From NCBI RefSeq assembly GCF_003464085.1, contig NZ_QSDR01000028.1, positions 1-60,983 of the forward strand: a stretch of 60,983 nt of DNA, written 5' to 3'. Below are positions 18,563 through 27,210 of this stretch, in pieces. This DNA comes from Clostridium sp. AM58-1XD (GTDB taxonomy: Bacteria; Bacillota; Clostridia; Lachnospirales; Lachnospiraceae). Each line of letters begins with the position of its first letter. Position 1 is the first letter of the stretch. The translations under genes and the position numbers were made by a program. The notes under the pieces were generated by a model that was not told the origin of the DNA, ran no database searches, and saw only the letters and a program-made list of their open reading frames with translations.

Positions 18563-18613
18563 AAAAAAGCGGCAAGCAGTGTTTTGCGGGTACCACGCAA
18601 CACTGCTTGCCGC
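18563..18613 (-). terminator. Strong terminator behind the arginase remnant
   Basis: On the minus strand GCGGCAAGCAGTGTT and AACACTGCTTGCCGC form a perfect 15-bp stem followed by TTTTTT. Confidence 0.85.
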
Positions 18614-18658
18614 CATTAAGAACGGCTAAAGAGGAAGAAATATTGTAAAAGGGAATTA

Positions 18659-19093
18659 TCATTCTGTAAAAAGACTGATCTCCGAAAACATCTTGTGAAG
18701 TCTATATTCATCGAACGGAAGATACTCTGCAATCGTAAATCCCACGACATCGGAGTTTTCAGTTATACACTTCAGCACTTTAGTAAGCTTTTCGACCGTC
18801 ATCTTGCCGCCTCCCACTCCATCCCCAACAAGTTCGCTGTTTGCAAAATACGTGGAGTGGAAAAAGCGCTCATCCAATACGTCAATATCGAAATGAACCA
18901 ATATATGATCAAATCGCTGCATAAATCTTTTCACGTCATCATCAGATACGAATTCGTCAGTCTGCACCTGAAAGGCCACGCCCATATCTTTCAAAAACTT
19001 CTCTTGATAATTATGGAGCTTTTGCAGGCCGACATATAAAATCTGGTCAGCCTGCAGATTCCTCCATAAAATAATTACTTGTTGGTTGACGTT
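18659..19093 (-). pseudogene. C-terminal remnant of an arginase/agmatinase-family gene
   Basis: The open frame (stop TGA at 19096-19094, remnant to 18659) reads ILWRNLQADQILYVGLQKL, then HILVHFDIDVLDERFFHS with the metal-binding DxD pair of arginases, and a GKMTVEKLTKVLKCI helix. The family is normally 250-300 aa; the first ~150 residues, including the GGDH and DAHxD metal motifs, are absent and no continuation is recognisable upstream. The only internal ATG (18994) would give 111 aa that could not bind both metals. It keeps an intact terminator, suggesting fairly recent truncation. Confidence 0.75.
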
Positions 19094-19415
19094 TCAAAAT
19101 TCCGTCAGTCCTCTATCTCTAGAAGAGCAAATATCCAACCTTGCTGAGAGCGCAGGCCCGCCCAACCGTTTCCTGACAAAATCTTTTCCCAGCCGGAAAG
19201 CCCTGCTCAGAAATCTGCCAGGGCATATGCATTTTTGCAATCATATGCAAAATCTGCTATCTCCTTCATCATCACAATTCTTCTAACCAGCTTTCTTCAT
19301 TTTAATATGAGCCCATGGAAATGTTAAACAGCTCATTTCGTTACATTATGTTCTTATAATCCTGTTTGTCCGCTCGAGTACGAAACAGGCGCTATTTTTT
19401 CCCTTTAATAGCAAC
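19094..19415. other. Non-coding stretch upstream of the arginase remnant
   Basis: About 320 bp with no convincing gene, RNA or repeat. It presumably contains degraded sequence from the deletion that removed the arginase N-terminal half. Confidence 0.4.
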
Positions 19416-19453
19416 AAAAAGGTTCTGCGCCGGAAAAGCGCAGAACCTTTTTT
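19416..19453 (-). terminator. Bidirectional terminator after the RND/TolC operon
   Basis: AAAAAGGTTCTGCGC and GCGCAGAACCTTTTTT pair; T-runs on both strands. The stop codon of the last operon gene lies inside its edge (19452-19454). Confidence 0.85.
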
Positions 19454-20666
19454 ATTCAATATCCGTAAATCCGTCCACTGCCCACTCATATGCTTTTAAA
19501 GCCTCATAGAACGCGATGTTGGCAGAATCTCTGGCTGCTTTTTTTTGCAGGTATGTAAGCTCTGCCTCCAGATAATCCGACCGTGAAAGCATATTCAGCC
19601 GATATTTCTGATCTGCCACATTCTTTGCGATCGCCGCGCTCTGATATCCCGCCATCGCCGCATCATATGCATTTTTCTTATCAACTGCCGTCTGATAAAG
19701 GGACTGCATCTTGATCGTCAGCTGCTGCTCCCCCTGCTCCACAACCCGCAGGTGATTTGTACTTCCCGCTGTGGACTTACTATAGCTTTCCGTCCTCTGC
19801 CCGATCAATGTCTGGTTGTTTCCGATTGCCTTTGCCGTGTCGGCGGAAACGTCCCAGGAATTCATTACAGCCGCATCCGCTTCCGGTATGCTTCCTATTT
19901 CCGGATCAGCCCCCGCAGACCAGCCTGTCATCACACAAAGGCTGCTCTTTACCTTGGCCAGGCTGCTGTCCAGTGAAATTAATGCAGATTCTGCCGAAAG
20001 TAGCTGATTCTTAGCCGACTGCGCATCAAGTGCCGTCTTAGTCCCCGCCTGAACCTCAGCCTGAGCCAGGTCGTATTTAGCCTGATAGACATCCCTCAGC
20101 TTTTCCTGGTTCTCTCTCTGAAGGCGCATGCTGTTGTAAGAAAACATCAGCGTCTCCGCGCCTTTCACCAGCTGCCGTTCCTGCTGCCTCAGAGATTTCG
20201 TTGCCTTTGGTTTATCGTAATCCTCCATCGTATCCGTATAGCGTTTTGCCATGGACTTATAGGACTGCTCCTGCTGTGCATAATATGCAGCGTCTTCCGC
20301 GTCCCCTTCGTCCTCCGCGCTTTCCTTCAGTTCCTTCATAAGCCTGGCCTGGCTTAAAAGCTCCGTCTGGATCTTCGCCGTATCTGTCATATCCTTATTA
20401 AAATCATCCCAATTCTGCTGGATACTGGAATTGTATTTGTGAATCAGGTCGGGAATCTCGTCATACTCCAGCACATTGTCTTCCAGCCTGGCAAGGGTAG
20501 CTTCATCGTATTCCGGCTCCTTCTCTTCCTCCGCAGGACCGGGGCCTTCTGCTTCCGCTCCATATGCTGCCGGAGGGTAAAGACACGGTCCTGAGACAAA
20601 GGCCGCTGCCAGAATCAGAGGCAGAACCTTCCTGCGCAGGCATATTTTCTGTCTTCTAGTCTTCAT
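19452..20666 (-). CDS. TolC-family protein, paralog 1
   Basis: 404 aa. A basic N-terminus and signal peptide (LPLILAAAFVSGPCLY) precede an acidic linker and then long heptad-rich helices characteristic of the outer-membrane efflux (OEP/TolC) fold, in two homologous halves: the pattern YDLAQAEVQAGTKTALDAQ (~195-215) and the C-terminal YRLNMLSRSDYLEAELTYLQ (~350-370). No beta-barrel strands are obvious. In a monoderm there is no outer membrane, so it probably forms a periplasmic-like helical conduit or scaffold outside the cell. It follows its paralog by 20 bp, last in the RND operon. Confidence 0.8.
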   Translation of the reverse strand: MKTRRQKICLRRKVLPLILAAAFVSGPCLYPPAAYGAEAEGPGPAEEEKEPEYDEATLARLEDNVLEYDEIPDLIHKYNSSIQQNWDDFNKDMTDTAKIQTELLSQARLMKELKESAEDEGDAEDAAYYAQQEQSYKSMAKRYTDTMEDYDKPKATKSLRQQERQLVKGAETLMFSYNSMRLQRENQEKLRDVYQAKYDLAQAEVQAGTKTALDAQSAKNQLLSAESALISLDSSLAKVKSSLCVMTGWSAGADPEIGSIPEADAAVMNSWDVSADTAKAIGNNQTLIGQRTESYSKSTAGSTNHLRVVEQGEQQLTIKMQSLYQTAVDKKNAYDAAMAGYQSAAIAKNVADQKYRLNMLSRSDYLEAELTYLQKKAARDSANIAFYEALKAYEWAVDGFTDIE

Positions 20667-20686
20667 AATTACCGCCCCTCTGCCGA

Positions 20687-21838
20687 CTAGGCCTCAGCCA
20701 GGCCCTTTACGGCCCACTCATACGTTTCAATCGCTTCAAACAGCTCCATTTTAGCTGTTTTTTCGGCGGCCTGACTGGATAATGTCTTGTATTCCTGTTC
20801 CTGATAGTCAATCGGTCTGATCGTTCCCGCCTGAATTTTGACGGAGGCCAGAGCCAGGTTCTTTTCCTCCAGATCCTTAGTGGACACAGCCTGATCGTAG
20901 GCGATCTTTGCGGCCTGAACATTCTTTGCGGCCGTTGCAAGGGAGACTCCGATCTGCTCTTCATTCTCCCTGATCGTCTGCTTCAGGGTAGTTTTCGTAT
21001 TATCAGCCGTCGCGTTCTCCAGTTTGCGCTTGTTGATTTTCAGCGTATAGTTATTTTCCAACGCCGCCTGTCTGTCAGCTTCCGGATTTATGGTATCCAC
21101 TCTGTCCCAGTCCGGTTCCGGGATTTCTCCTATAACCGGTTCTGCATTGTAGCTCCATCCCGTCATCACGCAAAGCTTCTGTTTTGTTTCACGGATTGAC
21201 GCTTCCAGAGTGGTCACTGCTGCCTGAGCATTCAGCATACTCTCCTTTGCGTTCAGCACTTCCATGTCCGTCACAGTCTGAGCACCCCGTTTGGCCTGGG
21301 CCAGATTGTATTCGGCCTCCAGAAGCTCCGCATTTTTCCTCTTTACTTCCAGATCGAGCAAACTTTTCTGATAACTGATCATGTTGGACTGGGCCACGAC
21401 TACCAGGTTATCCCTGGCTTCTTCATAGCCCCACCATATGACGGCGCTGTCTTCCAGATTGTCGTCAGCCGTCTCTCTCAGGTTTTGAACGCGGGTATCC
21501 ATACCCAGATCACTGATAAGGGAACCTGCATCATCCTCTCCCGACAGATTGTTCTCCAGCTCGTCGGCCAGATCCCGGTATGCCTCAGATACGTCGTCTT
21601 TTGTAAGACCATAGTCCTTCTTAAAATCGCTGAATTTCTGCTTGTTGTTGAGCACCGTGGCATTATATTTGTCAATCAGCCAGGCCAGCTCATCATAATC
21701 CATGTTATTGTCCTGCATTCGTGCAAGCTGTTCGTCTGTATATGTAAAATCTGTGCTTTCGGAAGCAAATGCCTGACAGGGCACCGCCGCCATGGATAAG
21801 GCAAGCATCGCTGTCAGGGGCCTCTTCCATCCTTTCAT
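20687..21838 (-). CDS. TolC-family protein, paralog 2
   Basis: 383 aa from MKGWKRPLTAML (AAGGAG ribosome binding site); the signal peptide ends near AFAS. Like its neighbour it begins the mature part with a YTDEQLARMQDNNMDYDELAWLI motif (paralog 1: YDEATLARLEDNVLEYDEIPDLI), then TolC-like helices (YNLAQAKRGAQTVTDMEVLNA and ASVKIQAGTIRPIDYQEQEY). The shared (E/D)LxRLxDNxxxYDE start is a family signature worth noting. Lies 33 bp behind the RND pump gene. The two may form a mixed trimer, which is speculation. Confidence 0.8.
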   Translation of the reverse strand: MKGWKRPLTAMLALSMAAVPCQAFASESTDFTYTDEQLARMQDNNMDYDELAWLIDKYNATVLNNKQKFSDFKKDYGLTKDDVSEAYRDLADELENNLSGEDDAGSLISDLGMDTRVQNLRETADDNLEDSAVIWWGYEEARDNLVVVAQSNMISYQKSLLDLEVKRKNAELLEAEYNLAQAKRGAQTVTDMEVLNAKESMLNAQAAVTTLEASIRETKQKLCVMTGWSYNAEPVIGEIPEPDWDRVDTINPEADRQAALENNYTLKINKRKLENATADNTKTTLKQTIRENEEQIGVSLATAAKNVQAAKIAYDQAVSTKDLEEKNLALASVKIQAGTIRPIDYQEQEYKTLSSQAAEKTAKMELFEAIETYEWAVKGLAEA

Positions 21839-21871
21839 ACACGTTCTCCTTCCTATTTTAGCAGTCAACTT

Positions 21872-24800
21872 CTAGCAGTCAACCATCTCTGCTTCTTTTT
21901 TCGGTTTGCGGTTCATGATACTATAATATACTGGCAGCATGAGAAGTGCAAGTACTGTTGAAGCGATGAGGCCTCCAATATTTACCACCGCAAGGCCCTG
22001 AGTCATGCTTCCGCTGCTTCCGATTGCAAGGGCCATGGGAATCATCGCCACGATCGTGGTAAGCGTGGTCATCAGAATCGGGCGCAGACGCGTCGCTCCT
22101 GCTTCGATCAATGCCGTTTCCATATCCATTTCCGCACGATACTGGTTCACGGTATCCACATACAGAATACCGTTATTAACAACCGTACCAATCAGCATCA
22201 GGAAACCGATCAGCGAAGTCATACTGATTTTACAGTTCGTAAGCCACAGAAGGAATACGGAACCGATCAGACTGAACGGGATCGTCGTCATAACCATGAT
22301 GGAGAATTTCGGCGATTCGAACTGCGCCGCCATAACGACGAAGATCAGGAAAACCGCAAGGGCAATCGCCTTAAACAGAGCCGAGAATTCCTCTGCCTGA
22401 GACTGGTCACGGGGAGTTTCTTGCAACCGAAACATTATAAGGCAGATTCGGCTGATGACTTCGCTGGTCAGCTGCTGTTTTGTACTGGATGTTGCCTGTT
22501 CCGTATACTCTGCTTCAATCGTAACACGGTATTCTTTGTCGTTTCTTCTGAGTGTAGACGGGCTGTCTTCAAAGTTAATATCCGCTACGTCTGTCAGAGC
22601 CACTGCGCCTCCCTCCGGAGTCGTGAGAATAATGTTTCTTATCTGATCGATGGAGGTATATTTTCCATCTGCATACTCTACGCGCACATCTACATCGTCT
22701 CCGTCAATTTCCAGCGTCGTGGCCTCTTTTCCGCTCAGCATCTGGTTAACGGTGGATCCGATTCCGGAAGCTGTAAGGCCGGCTGCCTTCGCCTTTATGG
22801 CATCGACCTGAATCTTGACGATCGGAGCGCCGTTTTCCAGGCTGGAGTGAACCTTCGTCAGTTCCGGACGCTCGGAAAGCATTTTCACGATATTGCTGGA
22901 TGTCTCCTTAAGCGTATCATAATCGGCACTCTGAAGCAGCACTTCGTAAGACTGGAACCTGCTGGACATCATGCTCATGGAGGCGCCTGCCTCGACGCTG
23001 ATATCACAGTTTTCAATAGACGCCAGTTCCTTTCTCCACTGATCCGCTACATCGTCTGTAGACATTTTTCTGTCATCCTTCAAATATGCATTGATCGTAG
23101 CGGAAGAACTGCCTCTTGAACCGCCTCCTCCTGCACGTGACATATAGGAATCCAGGTCCTCATGTGTGGCTACAATTGCTTCTGCCTGCTTTAACAGTTC
23201 ATCTACCTTCGCCGTCTTTAAACCTGGTCTCGTTTCGATTGTAATATTGATCTGTCCCTGGTCATCCGAAGCCATCAGCTCTGTACCCACATGTTTGGAA
23301 AGCATGTATGCTCCGACAAGCAGGATCAGAGATGTAAACATGACCGTCTTTTTCTTCGGGAGGAGCACCTTCATGATCCTGCGGTATCCGTCCTGCATTC
23401 TTTTTACAGGGTGAAACATCGGCGCCTTTTCATTTTCTCTCGGCCGGTAAAGCATATAACAGAGCGGAACGACTGCGACTGCCGAAAGCAGGGATGCCGC
23501 CATGCAGAATACGATTGTAAAACCAAGAGGTTTGAACAGCTGCCCCGTCATACCCTGCAGAAATGCCAGTGGCAGGAATACGACGCACGTCGTAAGGGTG
23601 GAGCCCAAAACAGAAGCTCCTACAATTCCGGTTCCTTCCAGAGCTGCTTTCGCATAATTCAGCATTCCCACTTTATCCGTCGCGCGGAAACAGCTTTCCA
23701 GCACAACGATGGAGTTATCCACCATCATGCCGACGCCCAGGGTCAGTGCGCTCATAGTAATAACATTCAGCGAAAATCCCATCCGGTTCATCAGAATCAG
23801 CGCCACCAGAATGGATACGGGAATCGAACTTCCTACGATCAGGGACGCCTTCAGATCTCCAAAGAACAGCCACAGAATAACCATGGAAATGATGATGGCC
23901 ATAATCAGCGTTTCGATTACGTCCTTTAGGGAATCCATGATATCTTCACTCGTATCACTTGCCACGACAATGTCCAGTCCCTTGTTGGCTGCCATCATAC
24001 TCTGTATGTTTTTATTGACTGCCTTGGAAACTTCCATGGCAGATGCACTCTGCTGCTTGCTGATGGAAACGGACATCGTCTCCTCCCCGTTATACCGGGA
24101 AATACTGCTGGCCTCTTCTTTGGCCGTATAAATATTGGCAACGTCCTGAAGATAGACGATATTTTTCGATGATTTGGTTGTCGTAAGAGGAATCGTCTTC
24201 AGGCTCTCCTGTGTGGATGCTTTCAGGCTCGTCGTTACGGAAAGCTCCTGGCTGCCTACATCTGTATCGCCTGCCGGATAAGCAACGTCGGAAGCAGCGA
24301 TATCACTGGCGATCGATGCCATAGTCACGCCGTACTGGCTCATCTTTTCCGGCATCATTTCAACTTTTATGTACTCTTTGCTGCCGCCCCTGGAACTAAC
24401 CTCTGCAATCGATGAAATTTTCTCCAGTTCCGGAACAATCGTATTCTCTACATAATCATAGATGTTCTCTTCTTCCGGATTCGTAATGGAAAGGGTCATC
24501 ACTTCAGAAGCATTCATATCCATTTCCATAACCGTAGGCGTATCCACATCGTCCGGAAGGCTCCGTTCCAGACTGTCCACTTTCTTTTTCAGATCATCGT
24601 AAGCCTCATCCATATCCGTTCCGTATTCATATTCCAGCATAACCATGGAGGAACCGTCGCTGGAAGTGGAAGACATGGATTTCAGGCCGCTTAATGTACT
24701 TACGGAATCCTCAATTTCCTTTGTTACGAGTTCACAGACGTCTTCCGGATTGGCTCCGTCATACCGGGCGATGACAACCATCATGGGCATGCTCATCTCC

Positions 24801-24916
24801 GGCGTCAGCTCCAGCGTGGAAGATGAAATAGCCGTGTATCCAAAAACGATCAGGCACAGAATGCTGAGTACTGCCGTAACGGGGCGTTTGAGGACAAATC
24901 TAGTAATACCTATCAT
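21872..24916 (-). CDS. RND-family efflux permease (AcrB/SwrC-like, HAE1 type)
   Basis: 1014 aa, the usual RND length. N-terminal TM1 (FVLKRPVTAVLSILCLIVFG), porter domain (SMPMMVVIARYDGANPEDV), TM2-6 with TLGVGMMVDNSIVVLES (~400), a second large extracellular loop, and TM8-12 with MLIGTVVNNGILYVD. Compared with AcrB, the second TM4 aspartate (D408) is Asn and K940 is Asn, as in many other HAE1 pumps. It exports amphiphilic compounds using ion motive force. The start overlaps the adaptor stop (ATGA). Downstream lie two TolC-like genes and, divergently upstream, a two-component system. Confidence 0.92.
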   Translation of the reverse strand: MIGITRFVLKRPVTAVLSILCLIVFGYTAISSSTLELTPEMSMPMMVVIARYDGANPEDVCELVTKEIEDSVSTLSGLKSMSSTSSDGSSMVMLEYEYGTDMDEAYDDLKKKVDSLERSLPDDVDTPTVMEMDMNASEVMTLSITNPEEENIYDYVENTIVPELEKISSIAEVSSRGGSKEYIKVEMMPEKMSQYGVTMASIASDIAASDVAYPAGDTDVGSQELSVTTSLKASTQESLKTIPLTTTKSSKNIVYLQDVANIYTAKEEASSISRYNGEETMSVSISKQQSASAMEVSKAVNKNIQSMMAANKGLDIVVASDTSEDIMDSLKDVIETLIMAIIISMVILWLFFGDLKASLIVGSSIPVSILVALILMNRMGFSLNVITMSALTLGVGMMVDNSIVVLESCFRATDKVGMLNYAKAALEGTGIVGASVLGSTLTTCVVFLPLAFLQGMTGQLFKPLGFTIVFCMAASLLSAVAVVPLCYMLYRPRENEKAPMFHPVKRMQDGYRRIMKVLLPKKKTVMFTSLILLVGAYMLSKHVGTELMASDDQGQINITIETRPGLKTAKVDELLKQAEAIVATHEDLDSYMSRAGGGGSRGSSSATINAYLKDDRKMSTDDVADQWRKELASIENCDISVEAGASMSMMSSRFQSYEVLLQSADYDTLKETSSNIVKMLSERPELTKVHSSLENGAPIVKIQVDAIKAKAAGLTASGIGSTVNQMLSGKEATTLEIDGDDVDVRVEYADGKYTSIDQIRNIILTTPEGGAVALTDVADINFEDSPSTLRRNDKEYRVTIEAEYTEQATSSTKQQLTSEVISRICLIMFRLQETPRDQSQAEEFSALFKAIALAVFLIFVVMAAQFESPKFSIMVMTTIPFSLIGSVFLLWLTNCKISMTSLIGFLMLIGTVVNNGILYVDTVNQYRAEMDMETALIEAGATRLRPILMTTLTTIVAMIPMALAIGSSGSMTQGLAVVNIGGLIASTVLALLMLPVYYSIMNRKPKKEAEMVDC

Positions 24917-26076
24917 GCTTTTCCCTCCTGTGGTTTACCGCCCTTTTCATTTCCTCCGTCTGCCGGTTTTCCTTCCGGCGCCTCTTTGTCTTCCGCCGGG
25001 CCACCCTGTATCTGGCCGTCTGCGCCCCTAAGCTGTGCTTTCGCTCCTTCATACAGTTCAGAGCTCCATGTATTTACAACAAGGTCATCCATAGTAATTC
25101 CGGAAAGGACTTCCATTTTTTCCGAATCGTAGATTCCCGTCTCCACCTGAACCTTATGCACGGTTCCTGCCTCCGTATCATATGTATACAGGTAGGAATT
25201 TCCTCCTTCGAAGTAAATGGCATCGACCGGTACAAGCATTGCATTTTCCGCCTTTTCCGATATGACGGAAAGCTTCAGGGAAGAGCCCGTAGGCAGATTT
25301 CCGTCATCCGGCACGGCTGCTTTGATTTTGAACAGCCCTGTCGCCGTATCCGCCATTGTACTCACTTCCTGAATCGTTCCGGAATAGTTTTTCCCATCCT
25401 TTTCTACGGACATGGAATCTCCTACGTTCACATATCCTCTGACACGGTCCGTAACGGAGAAGGATACCACCTTTCCTCCTTCACCTGCAATGACACAGAT
25501 CAGGTTGCTCTGAGAAACCGTATCATGCACCTCCATATCGGCCAGCTCAATCTTTCCGCTGATCGGAGCGGTAATCGTACTGTACTCCACCTGCGTCTCA
25601 TAATTCTGCTTGGCTGATTTGTAAGAAATTTCGGCCAGCTCATAGCTGCTCTTATACTGTTCATATTCCTGTGACGAAATGCCTCCGCTGGAATAGAGAA
25701 TGGACATTCTGTCCAGGTCAGCTCTGGCCTTATCCATGGACACCCGGGCCGTATCCATATTGTTCTTGGCCGAATCCACCTGTTTCGTATCAATTGTACA
25801 CAGCACCTGTCCCTGCTGTACGCTGTCACCGGCCTGCACATGGACCGCCGTCACATCCCCGGAAGCTTTTGGATAGATATATACCACATCTGACGGTTCC
25901 ACCGTTCCAATTAAATCAGTAGTCAGCTGGAGATTCCCCTGTTCCGGTACGGACGCCGATAAAATCGGTATGGATGCCGCCTGACCAAATTGTTCCTTTT
26001 TAAAAAACCGAGGTGTAATGATGGCTGCCAGCGCCGCTACGGTCACAACACCAATGATGATTCCTTTCTTTTTCAT
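24913..26076 (-). CDS. RND efflux periplasmic-adaptor-type (HlyD/MFP) protein
   Basis: 387 aa. One N-terminal membrane anchor (IIIGVVTVAALAAIITP), a biotinyl-lipoyl-like half motif (VYIYPKASGDVTAVHVQAGD and QGQVLCTID), a coiled-coil hairpin (~105-165), the returning lipoyl half (YSTITAPISGKIEL) and a beta-barrel (DSMSVEKDGKNYSGTI). The C-terminus (~355-387) is a Gly/Lys/Glu-rich tail. It links the RND pump to the TolC-like components outside the membrane. First gene of the operon; AAAAGGAG ribosome binding site. Confidence 0.9.
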   Translation of the reverse strand: MKKKGIIIGVVTVAALAAIITPRFFKKEQFGQAASIPILSASVPEQGNLQLTTDLIGTVEPSDVVYIYPKASGDVTAVHVQAGDSVQQGQVLCTIDTKQVDSAKNNMDTARVSMDKARADLDRMSILYSSGGISSQEYEQYKSSYELAEISYKSAKQNYETQVEYSTITAPISGKIELADMEVHDTVSQSNLICVIAGEGGKVVSFSVTDRVRGYVNVGDSMSVEKDGKNYSGTIQEVSTMADTATGLFKIKAAVPDDGNLPTGSSLKLSVISEKAENAMLVPVDAIYFEGGNSYLYTYDTEAGTVHKVQVETGIYDSEKMEVLSGITMDDLVVNTWSSELYEGAKAQLRGADGQIQGGPAEDKEAPEGKPADGGNEKGGKPQEGKA

Positions 26077-26110
26077 CTTGTCTGCTCCTTTTACTATTGT
26101 TTTCTAAGAT

Positions 26111-26225
26111 GAGGTTGCAAAAATTATATCAGCACTGCCGCCAATATAAGATGGAGTGACCTGGCCACTGCATGGAACGGAATCTTATATTGGCGGCAAT
26201 GCTTTATTCTCTTGCAGCATCCTCT
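26111..26225 (+). repeat. Family B structured repeat, copy 2 (core inverted relative to flanks)
   Basis: Perfect 17-bp inner arms (26136-26152 and 26182-26198) surround the core GGAGTGACCTGGCCACTGC...GGAACGGAA. The outer flank GAATAAAGCATTGCC, on the left of the core in copies 1 and 4, is on its right here (as its complement, about 26196-26211). It lies directly upstream of the efflux operon; a TATAAT in the minus strand (26128-26123) could serve as that operon's -10. Confidence 0.85.
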
Positions 26226-26320
26226 ATTACTCAATCATTTTCTTCTTCCATGATAAAATACAGTACGAAGATGAACTGAAAATAAACAAACCGCTTTTTA
26301 GCCCGTCCAAAACATGAACA

Positions 26321-26349
26321 TTTTGTGAAAAAACAAGGTGTTCACAAAA
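26321..26349 (+). promoter_or_regulatory. Inverted repeat upstream of the two-component system
   Basis: TTTTGTGAA (26321-26329) and TTCACAAAA (26341-26349) face each other across 11 bp, in the divergent region between the efflux operon and the response-regulator gene. It is a plausible regulator binding site. A TATACT -10-like box follows at about 26388. Confidence 0.5.
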
Positions 26350-26430
26350 AAATCATAAATTTCATGTCCGAACACATAAAAACCTGATATACTGTTTGTG
26401 GACAAAAACAATGTCTTTCCTGGAAAGAAA

Positions 26431-26515
26431 CAAAGAGTTCGCTGAAGCGGACTCGCGCGCCGAGCGCGGTGCCCGATCATGCAGGGCACGCTGTCCATAG
26501 CGAAACGTTTTTTAT
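26431..26515. repeat. Family C GC-rich repeat, copy 3
   Basis: Starts with AACAAAGAGTTCGCTGAAGCGGA (compare copy 1) and contains CCCGATCATGCAGGGC, shared with copy 2 at 60390. It forms the leader of the response-regulator mRNA. With copy 2 of family B and the inverted repeat, it accounts for the 26077-26535 gap. Confidence 0.55.
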
Positions 26516-26535
26516 ATCATCAAACGGAGGATGTT

Positions 26536-27210
26536 ATGTTTCATATATTAGTTGTAGAAGATGACAAGAATACAAGAGAGCTTATGAAAGCAATTTTAAA
26601 GGCGAATGGTTATCTGCCATTCCTGGCCGCTAACGGAATGGAAGCCCTGTCTGTAATCGACAGCAATCACATTGACCTGATCTTGACCGATATCATGATG
26701 CCGGTCATGGACGGATATGAATTGACAAAGCGGCTGAGGGAAAATAATTTTGAAGTCCCTATCCTCATGATTACTGCCAGGCAGCTGCCGGAAGATAAAC
26801 ACCGCGGTTTCATAGTCGGCACCGACGACTATATCACAAAGCCAATCGATGAAGAGGAAATGCTGCTGCGGATCAAGGCTCTGTTGCGCCGTGCAAAAAT
26901 CGTTTGCGACCATCAGATTTCCATCGGTTCCGTCGTGCTGGACTATGATTCCCTTACAGTCAGGCGGGACGACAGCTTCGTTACTCTCCCGCCGCGGGAA
27001 TTTTACCTGATGTACAAGCTGCTGTCATGTCCCGGAAAGATTTTCACGCGCGTTCAGCTGATGGATGAAATCTGGGGAATGGATTCCGAATCTACGGACA
27101 ATACGGTGGACGTCCATATTCACCGTCTGCGCAAAAAATTCGGTGACTATCCGGATTTTTCCATAGAAACAGTCCGCGGGCTCGGCTACAGGGCGGTGAA
27201 AAACGTATGA
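26536..27210 (+). CDS. OmpR-family response regulator
   Basis: 224 aa from MFHILVVEDD, with GGAGG 5-9 bp upstream; a longer upstream extension reads into repeat DNA and is rejected. The receiver domain has acidic pocket EDD, phospho-acceptor Asp in LILTDIMMPVMDG (~52) and Lys in ITKPIDEE. The C-terminal winged helix ends with TVDVHIHRLRKKFGDYPDFSIETVRGLGYR. It probably controls the divergent efflux operon. Overlaps the kinase gene by 4 bp. Confidence 0.93.
   Translation: MFHILVVEDDKNTRELMKAILKANGYLPFLAANGMEALSVIDSNHIDLILTDIMMPVMDGYELTKRLRENNFEVPILMITARQLPEDKHRGFIVGTDDYITKPIDEEEMLLRIKALLRRAKIVCDHQISIGSVVLDYDSLTVRRDDSFVTLPPREFYLMYKLLSCPGKIFTRVQLMDEIWGMDSESTDNTVDVHIHRLRKKFGDYPDFSIETVRGLGYRAVKNV

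Noticed and set aside
18195..18662. Open reading frame of 155 codons on the minus strand
   Set aside because: It runs through the spoIIG promoter, the GC-rich repeat and the terminator, has no ribosome binding site and resembles no protein.
22421..23929. Long plus-strand ORFs (232 and 212 codons) opposite the RND pump
   Set aside because: Antisense to a well-conserved 1014-aa pump; composition typical of complementary frames.
21872..24916. Loss of AcrB proton-relay residues as evidence of an inactive pump
   Set aside because: VDN in TM4 and NN in TM10 are common in the HAE1 branch of RND pumps, so they do not indicate inactivation.
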